From assembly GCA_910589415.1 (NCBI GenBank), contig OU342634.1, forward strand, positions 41,284,723 to 41,348,722: a stretch of DNA of 64,000 nucleotides, written 5' to 3'. Positions 36,971 through 47,399 of this stretch are shown piece by piece. Position 1 is the stretch's first letter, and each line of letters begins with the position of its first letter. Made by a program: the position numbers and the translations under genes. This DNA is from Malachius bipustulatus. Its lineage: Eukaryota; Arthropoda; Insecta; Coleoptera; Melyridae. Below the pieces are notes generated by a model. The model saw only the letters and a list, made by a program, of their open reading frames with translations, was not told where the DNA came from and made no database searches.

Positions 36971-37296
36971 AAAATAATCTTCATTAGTTCACTATGTCAT
37001 ACTACTGGCGCTCCTCTTCTATGGAAACAGATGAGATTTTCTAAATCTCATTCCCTGATTGGTGAAAGCATTGCAGCAGTGCGATAATGTTCAAGAAAAT
37101 TGTGAAAAACGCTCAAGTGTAGTTGAGAAATAATCATTGTTAGACTGAAGGTTGGCCATTTTCTTTTGAATCTTCAAACTGTCTCCCTGGACCAGTAATA
37201 ATTATACTGGGTGAGTAATCATTTTCGGATAAATAATTCTAAAATCTAATTTGATTTTATAATTGTTATAGTTTTCGGAGACTATCTACTCCCTAG

Positions 37297-38480
37297 CAGT
37301 GGCGGTTTCTCCATTAGGTCATTTGGTCAATGACCTCCCAAATAAATTAACCACCTCAACTAATTTTATAGCGTATCATAAACTAAAACTAATAATAATT
37401 ATATTATAACTATGTAATAATTTCAGTAATTAACTTTACTTATATAGGTAGTTGTTATTTTGTAATTCCCGGGAAGATAGTGGCGAGGATCTGGGACGTG
37501 GGTCAACGAAGCAGTTGACCACCGTGGTTTAAAGAGTAAGATGCCTTTGCCTATGTGCTGGAGCGAGATAGGTATAATAGCAACTTTGCCTGTATTTAAG
37601 ACGGTCCCATTCTGTACTTGAAGGTCAACGCCCAGTGGGGGCGGGACCAAAGATTCTAACCACGGACCAGAGATTTCGATGTGCTGTGTTGCCGCGGTGG
37701 TACATTTGTATCACATTTGGTACATTTTATTTTTGCTGGTACGCTGGTACTACATTTTAAAGTTAAAGTTCAATGCTATTCTGGTACATTTTTGATTTTT
37801 GCAATTTTATTATTTAAACTTGCCTATTATTGTATGTAGGTATGCAATCACATATTTAAATTGTATATTATGTCTCGCAATGAACATTTTGTAGCTTTAA
37901 ATATTGATCGAATGAACCATTATGAATTTAAAATTATGTCATTTAGGCTAAGTAATTAAATAATAAACATAGTTAATTGGCAAAAGTACCATATTTGTAC
38001 ATTTTTAATTTCTCATCAAAAAACGTACCGCGGCAATACGGGAAAATCACTGTCGGTCGCGTTACTGTCGTGTCGACTGGGGGGGGGGGGGGGGCGGTTG
38101 TGCGTGATGTGTGGGTTGGTGGTTCAGGAAATCGGGATTCGGTGTAGACGAGAGAGAGAGACGCAGACGAGACACAACTCGACGGAAATACGAACACGTG
38201 GTGGTGCTGGTGTCGGTTTACTCGGTTTCTGATTTTTCGGTTTTTTATTGAAAACTTCAATGAACTTGTAATTGAAAACTTTGCAAATTGCAAAGACAGA
38301 AGAATAGACCTCAAGTTCAAAAATCTTTAATTTTATTTTAAACTACTTGGAAATTGCGTGACCTTGAACACTCAAAAAATTTCGCCTTCGGCGCATTTAG
38401 GGTGTTGTTTATTTTCCTTTCTTAGGTGGTCGGCGATTTTTAAATGACCTGCCTGTGAAAAGTATCACCAGCCGCCACTG
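37297..38480. mobile_element. Non-autonomous hAT-type element with 8-bp target duplication
   Basis: The element begins CAGTGGCGGTTTCTCC and ends GGCGATTTTT...AGCCGCCACTG, so the outermost CAGTGGCGG is inverted. Perfect 8-bp direct repeats CTCCCTAG flank it at 37289-37296 and 38481-38488, the target duplication size of hAT elements. CAGTGGCGG ends are frequent in that superfamily. The 1184 bp encode no transposase. It carries a poly-G run at about 38081. It splits two GC-rich relics of unknown origin. Confidence 0.9.
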
Positions 38481-38639
38481 CTCCCTAGTACCTAAAATCT
38501 TCTCAAGAAAGCTCCCTTTGTATTGAGACGGAAAGCTGAACCTAATATCTTATCTACATTTTACAAGGCGTAGGTATCAAGAAATATTAAGCCAATGCTT
38601 TCAATTTCCTGAATAATTATCTTCTTTTATAATATCAAG

Positions 38640-39490
38640 AATAATAATCAAAGTTTATACAAGAATATCTTCGTGATTTCCATTTTGGCATCATCCCATG
38701 CTCCAGTTCGACACCTGGTAACTGGGTCCGCTCCGATGGACGATTTTGTTTCCCTCCCGAGGCACCCCACCAACACTTCGTCCTACTTGGTACTTTGGGA
38801 CTTAGCTCCAGTTTCCATCCCTCAAAACGGCGTGGTCTCGCATTCGAGAGATGTCGCCGATCTCGGCTAAATCCCAATACCAATACAACAACCGATTAGA
38901 TCGAGGAGAGGATAGAAGGAAAAGTTGGGGGAGCACGAACTATTTCTTTAGTGCGCAGTTCTGACTCTCCCTGCTGACGTTTCTCAAGGAGCGAATTGCA
39001 CAATCTAAAGTTCAAAGCTCCCTGCAGTGGAAGATTCTTTCTGTCTATGCGCGGATGGCCATCTTCCCCTCCTCGAATAATATTTCAACGTCCATCTCTG
39101 CTATTCCCAGTCGAGGCGGGTTTCGTGGCGTCTTGATCTTCTGCGCACAAGGTGGTAAAAACGTTTTCTTCGTCAGCGAGTTTGTTGCCCCTCAGGAATC
39201 GAAATAGCACGACGGCCTCCCGTATCAGACTCAAGGGCATCTACCTCCCCCATTCCGGGATGGGATGCAACTCTATTTCTCCCATACATAGTCCTCAGGG
39301 CCGAGCAAACAATTTTCCTGCCAGCAATCAGTATTAAGTCCGATTGAACATATTCCATGGCAGTTGTTTTCGTTTTTGCCTCGTGGTCTGCAAGATCTTC
39401 CACGACGTCTTTTGGCGTTAAATTGCCCCCCTACCCCAGAATCTGTGGGACACTCTGGCACTAGGCGAGGGAGGGATTCTGAACCTTCAT
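38640..39490 (-). pseudogene. GC-rich coding-like relic
   Basis: Minus-strand frames start MIAEHNTEVLQECMKVQNPS, hit a stop, then continue in another frame as LTPKDVVEDLADHEAKTKTT and further. This looks like an acidic/basic ORF1-type protein broken by frameshifts. No conserved domain is recognised. It may belong to the same unidentified element as 36230-36970 on the other side of the hAT insertion. Confidence 0.3.
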
Positions 39491-39539
39491 ACACTCCTGG
39501 AGTACCTCTGTATTGTGTTCCGCTATCATTTTTGCTGTG

Positions 39540-39700
39540 TTAGTGTATTTTTTTGTTAGTGTACTTTTTAACAAAAAAATACACTATTGAGGACGACATC
39601 ACTTTTCGAAAATCACCCAAACTCATCAAACGTCCACCGATCATGACCCCCAGATCACGAAAAAGTGGTTTTCCAAAATTCACCTGCCCACGATATATAT
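39540..39700 (-). repeat. Dispersed repeat H, copy 3
   Basis: Same orientation as copy 2, with ACCGATCATGACCCCCAGAT and CAAAATTCACCTGCCCACGA. It ends in a TATATATA run into which foldback B1 is inserted. Confidence 0.8.
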
Positions 39701-39703
39701 ATA

Positions 39704-40580
39704 CAGGGTGTCCCAGCTTATTCGAAGCGGTCTCTGTAGGCCAAACGATGGACTTTTTCAAAAAACTTTTTGAAAATCCAAGTACAGGATCACAATGGCC
39801 ATAATCTAAAATTATTTTGGAGTATACAGAGTGTCCCATATGACAGTGGCATATCAAAGTTATGTTTTTTTAAATGGAATGCTCCTATGTTATTGCATTT
39901 TTAGATTGTCTGAGAAAAGAAAATAGGATTGACTTTTACAGTTGGTGTTTAAATTCAGAAGTTTTTGAGTTATAAACAAGTGAAAATCGTCATTTTTCAA
40001 GTTCAAGGCCCTGTACAATGAAAACGGCTGAAGATAGAGAAAAACAGCTTACATGTTCCTATTTTACTTTTTCATGTACTTTCCTATCATGTAGATGAAA
40101 TGTTTACACAGGGTGATAAAAAGTTTGAAAAATTCTGAGATTTCTCCACGCGTCGCCAAATAAAAAAATCAAAGAAAGTAAAAATTTTTCTATACCATAG
40201 GATAGTACATAAAAAGTTAAAATAGGGACATGTAAGCCGTTTTTCTCTATCTTGAACCGTTTTCATTGTACAGGACCTTGAACTTGAAAAATGACGATTT
40301 TCACTTGTTTATAACTCAAAAGCTTCTGAATTTAAACACCAACTGTAAAAGCCAATCTTATTTTCTCTTCTCAGACAATCTAAAATTGCAATAACATAGG
40401 AGCATTCAATTTAAAAAAACATAACTTTGATATGCCACTCTCATATGGGACACTCTGTATACTCCAAAATAATTTTAAATTAGGGCCATTGTGATGCTGT
40501 ACTAGAATTTGCAAAAAATTTTTGGAAAAAATCCATCGTTTGGCCTACAGAGACCGCTTCGAATAAGCTGGGACACCCTG
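39704..40580. mobile_element. Family B foldback element, copy B1 (877 bp)
   Basis: Ends are CAGGGTGTCCCAGCTTATTC and GAATAAGCTGGGACACCCTG with TA on both sides. The arms mirror each other through GGTCTCTGTAGGCCAAACGA, GTATACAGAGTGTCCCATAT and TTATAAACAAGTGAAAATCG. There is no coding capacity; open frames inside are repeat sequence only. Confidence 0.9.
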
Positions 40581-40582
40581 TA

Positions 40583-42095
40583 TATATTTATTTCTCCAAA
40601 ATCACGATTTTTCGATTTTAAAAACGCTCCTGTAGCTTTATCTTTCAAGATTAGTGAACGAAATTTTGGATTCTTGTAAAACTTGGAATAACGTTAGATT
40701 TTCGTTGAAAAAATTTTCAAAAGTCCCATCACTTCTACAGGGTGTCTTTCAAAGTTCCAGAAATTCGGTTTTTGTCATCTCATTTCAGGTCGCAGTTTGG
40801 AATCTAGGAGGCTGAAGAATTTTTGTGGGAGTAAGATATCTATAAGAACTGATCTGGTATTGTACTTGAGCAAAATCGGTCGAGCAGTTTCAAAATGGCG
40901 GTCATTTTAATTTTTGAAAAATTTGCTAATATTTGAACCCCTGAATGAGCAGGATGGAAAAAAAACTTTGCAACCAAATCAACAGGGTTTGAAGAAAATG
41001 ATTTGAAATTTAATTTAATGTAATAAAATTTACCATACTGTTAGTTATTAATAAACCCGTGGCGTGGATAGGAAAGTGGTAAAAATTGCTAAATTTCTCT
41101 AACAATTTATGAGCACATTTTTGAAGCAATGGAACTGAATTTTTTACAATAGATAACTATACTAATAGCCTTTAACACTTAAAAATTTCAAGAAGTGAGT
41201 AAGAAAAATGGCTGAGATATTCGAATTTTTTTACATGATGTTTATTTCTATAAAATTTTAAGAACGCTCCTGTAGCTTCATTTTTCAAGATTAATGAACG
41301 AATTTTTTTACTTTTGTGGAACTTAGGGATGACGTTTGATTTTCATAAAAAAACATTTTCCTAAAATTGCGTTACTTTTACATGGTGTCTCTCCAAATTT
41401 CAAAAAAAAAAAAAAAACGGGTATGAGGAACGGTTTCTGGTCGCAGTTTTCAATCTAGGGGCTGAAATTTATTTGGTAGTAAGATAACTGCAAGTAGTCG
41501 TATGGTACTGCATTTGGGTTAAATCAGAAGAGTCGTTCCAAAATGGCGGCCTTTTCAATTTTAGGAAAAATTGATAGATTTTGAATCCCTAAATAAGCCA
41601 GTTGGAAACAAAAATTTTTAAACGAAATTAACATTATTGGTAGAAAATTATTTGAAATTTGAGTTATAAAATATTGAGTTAAAATATTGCAATAAAATTT
41701 GCAATATTTTTATTATTAAGCCAGTGGCGTGGGTAGGAAAAGGAAAGTTAAAATTTTCGTTTTTTAAAGCTCCCCTTTCACTTTTTCCGTTCTATAAAAG
41801 GTAGTGTAAAAAATAGTATTTTTTAAGTAAAGTTAGCCAGTGGCGGGCATAGGAAATGGGGCAAAATTGTTCAATTTTTCCAATGTTTTTTTTATTTTGT
41901 TAAATTTAAAAATCCATTCTAAGACACGTTTTCAAACTAAATGAAATGAAATTTTCTCAGTAAACCACTACGCTAATATCACCTGACTATGGAAAATTTC
42001 AGAAAGCCAATTTAAAAAGCGGTGAAAATATTCATAATTGAATCGCATAAAAATACACTATTTCTGCGATTGATGCGCAAGAAGGTTTTTTTTGT
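40583..42095 (+). repeat. Repeat C, copy 2
   Basis: Colinear with 34340-35985 but with internal differences. It starts directly after foldback B1 and ends with GCGATTGATGCGCAAGAAGG. Confidence 0.8.
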
Positions 42096-42406
42096 CTTGC
42101 GCTGAATTTCGGTAACTTCCGTTGTTGGGAAGGGCATTCCCCTATCAATCACCTTGCGACGCGCTCGATGGGGGATGTATGGGGAAATAATGATAATTAA
42201 TTAACAAAAATTGTAGGTACTAAAATTTTTTTAGTTACAACAGACTGGAGATACAGACTACTTCATAACGAGAGTCAGTTAGGCATAGTGTCGGCCATAC
42301 GCGTATTTCACGAAATGCTTATGCTTTTTTTGAGAAAATGTGTATTTCGCGGTTTAAACATTAGCTGAGTCTAATGAAAATATTTTGAAAACTGGTACAC
42401 TTTTGG

Positions 42407-42574
42407 TTATACCGGAAGTCGCTATCGACTCAAAACAAATTTTAAACAGGACACCATATAAATTATTACATTTTTAAAATGAGTTGTCAGAGAATTTAAA
42501 AATGTATCAATTTTAAACAAGGTGTCCTTTTTAAAATAAAAAATAAAATAAGTTGATAGCGACTTCCGGTATAA
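42407..42574. mobile_element. Small palindromic MITE
   Basis: Inverted ends TTATACCGGAAGTCGCTATC and GATAGCGACTTCCGGTATAA surround an inner AACAGGACACC / GGTGTCCTTT pair. Length is about 168 bp. A distant relative (ACTTCCGGTTAAACAGGAAG) is seen near 19741. Confidence 0.75.
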
Positions 42575-43491
42575 CTGGAAGTGCCCCAATTTCAAAAATA
42601 ACTTCTTTGGACGCAGTATAATAAGGATGGAGAATGGACCAATACAAGTTTTCACAAAAATTGCGTAAGTATTTCGTGAGATATGGTCGATGATAATGGC
42701 TAGCTGACTATCTTTATGAAACACCCTGTATCTTCGCAACTAAAAAACTTTCATTATATTTTTTTTCCAATATTGATCACATTGTCCTAAGCTATAATTT
42801 CCAAGATTTAGGCGTATAGGTGCGTATAAAAATCACCCTGTATACAGCAAAAAACCTTGTGTAACTTAAACCATGAACCCACTTATTAAGCCTCTGAATA
42901 ATTTTTGTTTTTGACATATTTTTCCAAAAGTGAGACATGTCTGGTACAAAAACCGCATGAGGGTTTTATTTAAATTCTCAACAGTTCTTGAGATTATATG
43001 TACAACTAAATAGCAGAAAGTTCACTAATACTTACTTCCCTACATATGTAAATTAGTAGGTGCATGGCAAAGCCATAATAGTCATTCCAAAGGACTCCAG
43101 AAAAAGAGTTTTTCTGGACTTTTAAGTGTGTAAGGTGAAAAGTTGTTACAAGGGCAAAATACAATTATTATTATCGGTAGTTACTTTATTCTATATAGGT
43201 ATAAACATTATAAGGAGGATAATAATTTGTAACTTTCGTGCCCCCGTGAGACATAAATTTGATGATGAAGTGTTAATAGTAACTACACCTAAGCGGCCAT
43301 ATCAGTGAAAAAAGTACTCCGTTTTTTCCTGCTAATTTACTTTTTTCCCTGATAAAAAGCAGTTCATATAAAGAGGCATTTTTATACCTACCAAAGGGGA
43401 TATTTTATATTAAATGTCATATTTTGCGCCCGTCGCTGAAAAATTGATATTATGCATATTAATATCTTAATTTTGTTTTTTGTCTTTTCAG
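42575..43491. other. End of the gustatory receptor intron
   Basis: Unassigned AT-rich sequence with two CACCCTGTAT repeat ends (about 42722 and 42835). It ends in a strong polypyrimidine tract and acceptor TTGTCTTTTCAG. Confidence 0.5.
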
Positions 43492-43758
43492 TGGCAAACG
43501 TTGATGTTGATTTTAACTTGTGACATGATCAATGCCGAAACTAAGAAAACTCCTTCAATTTGTTATGAACTCCAAGGATACTTTCTCCCGGAAACAGCTG
43601 AGAAGAAGGAACTTCTAAATTTTTCACAATCTACCCAATTTCAGCAAATTAATGTCACAGCAGCGGGATTTATTAACATCAATAGAGGCACTTTAACATC
43701 CTTAGTAGTGACAATCACGCCTTATTTTATAATTATTTTACAATTTGTGACTATGTAG
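43492..43758 (+). CDS. Gustatory receptor shared C-terminal exon
   Basis: After the acceptor TCTTTTCAG the exon reads WQTLMLILTCDMINAETKK in phase 0, then a conserved Ser/Thr/Leu-rich link and the last membrane helix, with AAGFININRGTLTSLVVTIT and the end LQFVTM. This is the C-terminal region of insect gustatory receptors, where TYhhhhhQF is usual; here it reads TPYFIIILQF. Its phase fits both first exons. The exon encodes 88 residues plus stop. Its only plausible partners in the window are the exons ending at 16929 and 22533, so the locus is read as alternative 5' exons with one 3' exon. A copy dedicated to exon A was not found. Confidence 0.85.
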   Translation, partial: WQTLMLILTCDMINAETKKTPSICYELQGYFLPETAEKKELLNFSQSTQFQQINVTAAGFININRGTLTSLVVTITPYFIIILQFVTM

Positions 43759-43909
43759 ACTAATAACTTTATTTTACGCAAATTAATAATGTTTATTCAC
43801 TTATTATTGTTATTATGCTGTGTTGTGTACGAACAGATGATGTTTATATGCTTGTTAAATCTTTTTCACCGAACAATCTTAACTTAACTGTGTAGAGTAG
43901 AAATACATT

Positions 43910-43915
43910 AATAAA
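43910..43915 (+). promoter_or_regulatory. Candidate polyadenylation signal of the gustatory receptor locus
   Basis: AATAAA about 150 nt after the stop codon of the shared exon. Confidence 0.45.
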
Positions 43916-44388
43916 TTAAACTAATGCAGCTTGTAATATATTTTTTTTATTTCACCGTGTAGATTTTCAGGAATATGACAGTTCTTAATACAATTCACAT
44001 GTTACGTAATTCAAAGAAAGCGATGAATACAATAATTGGTTATTGAGTATGGAGTATGGGGTTCAAAAGTAACTTCAAAATAATTTTTTAGTGAACCAGC
44101 GCGCCCTAACTTTGCAAAATAAATAATCTAATAACACTTTTTTTAGGGAACCTTGGTCTGATCCTAAGATAAGACCCAAGTCCAGTATATCCCTGATCAA
44201 CTCTATATGGCAACACCTCGTTGCTAGAAAATTCTCCAACCTACGCTGTTAGGTCAGACTGTCATTAAAATAAGCAAGTCATAAAAAAATATTCAAAAAT
44301 CCTTTGAAATAAATTCAAATCACTTAACGAACCTCATTAGGCAGGAAATACAGTCTCAAATCAAAGAACACGTGATATCCTAAATATA
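43916..44388. other. Intergenic stretch, nothing recognised
   Basis: AT-rich sequence with no supported gene. Foldback B2 begins at its end. Confidence 0.35.
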
Positions 44389-45270
44389 CAGGGTGTCCCA
44401 GCTTATTCGAAGCGGTCTCTGTAGGCCAAACGATGGAATTTTTCAAAAAACTTTTTGAAAATTCAAGTACAGAATCACAATGGCCATAATTTAAAATTAT
44501 TTTGGAGTATACAGAGTGTCCCATATGACAGCGGCATATCAAAGTTATGTTTTTTTTTTTAATGGAATGCTCCTATGCTATTGCAATTTTAGATTGTCTG
44601 AGAAGAGAAAATAAGATTGGCTTTTACAGTTGGTGTTTAAATTCAGAAGTTTTTGAGTTATAAACAAGTGAAAATCGTCATTTTTCAAGTTCAAAGCCCT
44701 GTACAACGAAAACGGTTCAAGATAGAGAAAAACGGCTTACATGTCCCTATTTTAACTTTTTATGTACTATCATATGGTATAGAAACATTTGCACTTTCTT
44801 TGATTTTTTTATTTGGCGACGCGTGGAGAAATCTCCGATTGTTTAAAATTTTTTATCACCCTGTATAAACATTTCATCTACACCATAGGATAGTACATTA
44901 AAAGTTAAAATAGGGACATGAAAGCCGTTTTTCTCTATCTTCAGCCGTTTTCGTTGTACAGGGCCTTAAACTTGAAAAAGACGATTTTCACTTGTTTATA
45001 ACTCACAAACTTCATCATTTAAACACCAACTCTAAAAGCCAATTTTATTTTCTCTTCTCAGACAATCTAAAAATGCAATAACATAGGAGCATTCCATTTA
45101 AAAAAAAAAACATAACTTTGATATGCCACTGTCATATGGGACACTCTGTATACTCCAAAATAATTTTAAATTATGGCCATTGTGATTCTGTACCTGAATT
45201 TGCAAAAAATTTTTGGAAAAAATCCTTCGTTTGGCCTACAGAGACCGCTTCGAATAAGCTGGGACACCTG
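44389..45270. mobile_element. Family B foldback element, copy B2 (882 bp)
   Basis: Same ends and arm landmarks as B1, TA-flanked. The right end has lost one C (GGGACACCTG). Confidence 0.9.
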
Positions 45271-45364
45271 TATACAGAAGAGAATCAAGGAGTAACTGGG
45301 AGAAAGAATGGCTGGAATTCAAAAGCTTATCTAATAATCACTACTACTTGATTAGCCCTGTCGT

Positions 45365-46500
45365 GTGCACCATGTATCCTTCTCTCAGGGTGTTCTACAA
45401 GCTCTATGACAAACTTTGACAGATGGTAGGTTGCTTGATTTTAAACATATTTTTTTTAATAAACATGGGTCCGATTCGTTTTTATTTAGAAGTTACAAGC
45501 ATAGAGCTTGTAGAGCAATACAGGGTATTGCTATCTCTTAACGCTAACAGATACAGGATCGGTTGAATAAGTCCAAAGGAGCGCAATTTTGTGGCCATCT
45601 CGATTCCGTCGAGACATACAAAATATCTGTGACCGATCCTGAAATATCCTGAAAAAACTGAAAAATCGAGATTTCTTATTTTTGCCATATCTTTTTTATT
45701 ATTGAAGATTAATAGATAATTTTTTGTGGGCTTACATAAGTCGGCAAAAGCTACCCATCTGACGTTTCAAAAATTTTCAAAGCCGACTAGATCCCAGGAT
45801 TTTCATAGTCAACTTTCGTTTTTCTTATGGCCACCATATTGTTTTTTTATGTTGTTCGGTATAAAAAAAATCATAAAATCTAAAAATTGTTAAATTTCAA
45901 AAAATAAATTAAAAAAACTTTTATTCTTCTTTTTCTTTACAAAAAAGACAACTTTTAAGACCGAATTTCTAAGATAAATTAAAAAACCATAAGGCAAGCA
46001 CTATATCGGCGTATTTTACAAATGTTGACGTTTTTCGACGATTTTTTTTGGTTTTTCTTTAAAAAAAGAAGAATAAAAATTGAAAAAAAAAATTTTTGAA
46101 GTTTATTAATTTTTGGTTTCCATTATTTTTTTCATATCGAACGACATAAAAAAATAATATGGCGGCCATAAGAAAAACGAAAGTTGACTGTGAAAACTCT
46201 TGGATCTAGTCGGCCTTGAAAATTTTTGTGATGACAGATGGATAGATCTTAACGGCTTATGTAAGCCTACAAAAAATTATTTATTAATTTTTAATAATAA
46301 GCAAGATACGACAAAAAAAAGAAATCTCGATTTTTCAGTTTTTTCAGGATATTTGAGGAGCAGTCACAGATATCTTGCATGTCTTGTCGGATTCGACATG
46401 GCCACAATACTGCGCATCTTTTCTCTAATTTAACCGACCCTGTATCTCTTAGCGTTCAGGAGATAGCAATATAGAGAAGGATACATGGTGCACCCTGTAT
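45365..46500. mobile_element. Family A foldback element, copy A2, with nested palindrome
   Basis: Left end GTGCACCATGTATCCTTCTC and right end GGATACATGGTGCACCCTGT. A smaller palindromic element (about 45386-45525, CAGGGTGTTCTACAAGCTCT at the left and AGAGCTTGTAGAGCAATACA at the right) sits inside the left terminal region. The arms share the family A landmarks. No coding capacity. Confidence 0.8.
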
Positions 46501-46504
46501 ATAA

Positions 46505-47150
46505 TTACCAAGCTTGCAGACAGTATTCCGACTTGATCACTAGAATGAGACTTAATCACGGCTGTTTTCAAACACACGACCTCGCCAGAATTGGTGCCCT
46601 CCCATCTCCATACTACTCTTGTGACAGAGGTCGGTGGGAGATCTCAATAATGTAATCCTTTTCATGTACAAAATATAGCCAACATAGAAAATGACTGATG
46701 GCAGAATCATTACTACAACTAGGGGTTAAACTCCCCTATATTTATAGGGAGTTTATCACCACCATCTTAAATTCGGAAAATAAAAATATTTTAGTCGAGG
46801 TTTTTCGAGGCAATCCAACATTGATACCTACATACATTTTTGTATCTATACCTCTCGCTGTCCCACGACAAATTCTGTAAAATTTAAAAATCTCTGTGGC
46901 ATATGGAGACATCCGATGCCAAACCCACCGTCCCCCCCAAAAGAAAGGCAGTCACAAGACACAAAGGCAAATGCTTGACGGACCCATTAAAAGTCCGTCA
47001 CAGTTTTAGATGGAGAAAAATGTTTGAAATTGAATTTTATAGAACATCATTTATTTTTGCCCTTGACTGCATCCTTGATGATGAAAGAAACATCCTGTTT
47101 TGTACTCATAGTAATTTGTATTACTAGATATTATTGTCTATGACCATTAA
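46505..47150 (+). pseudogene. LINE 3' end relic (RNase H tail and UTR)
   Basis: The plus strand translates to a typical Jockey-group C-terminus: SDLITRMRLNHGCFQTHDLA then RIGALPSPYYSCDRGRWE. After a frame change, LLQLGVKLPYIYREFITTIL and FRGNPTLIPTY follow at about 46700-46850. The zinc-knuckle cysteines are partly lost. The AT-rich tail beyond 46880 looks like the 3' untranslated region. Confidence 0.7.
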
Positions 47151-47348
47151 AAAGAAAATAGAGATTTCGTTTATAAAAAATATATTTTTATAACTAAAAC
47201 TTGGTACAGGTAAATTTAGTGATAATAAACAATACCGGGTTAAAAAAAAAACTTTTATGAAAGTTGACATAAGAAGTAACAAATTTTGGATATTTATGGT
47301 TCTTTATGGCTCTTTTTCTTTTTGCAAGTACAACTACCGAAGGCTCTT

Positions 47349-47354
47349 TTTATT
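47349..47354 (-). promoter_or_regulatory. Candidate polyadenylation signal of the Ig/FN3 receptor
   Basis: AATAAA on the minus strand about 45 nt after the stop codon. Confidence 0.4.
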
Positions 47355-47399
47355 ATGTATAAATACATTCTTTTATCAAAAACCACCACCCATATTTAA

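Noticed and set aside
43126..43308. 60-codon plus-strand frame just before the shared gustatory exon
   Set aside because: No splice sites joining it in phase and no family resemblance.
45118..45351. 77-codon frame with Cys/His residues as a zinc-finger gene
   Set aside because: It is the arm of foldback B2; the same frame appears inverted in each arm and in B1.
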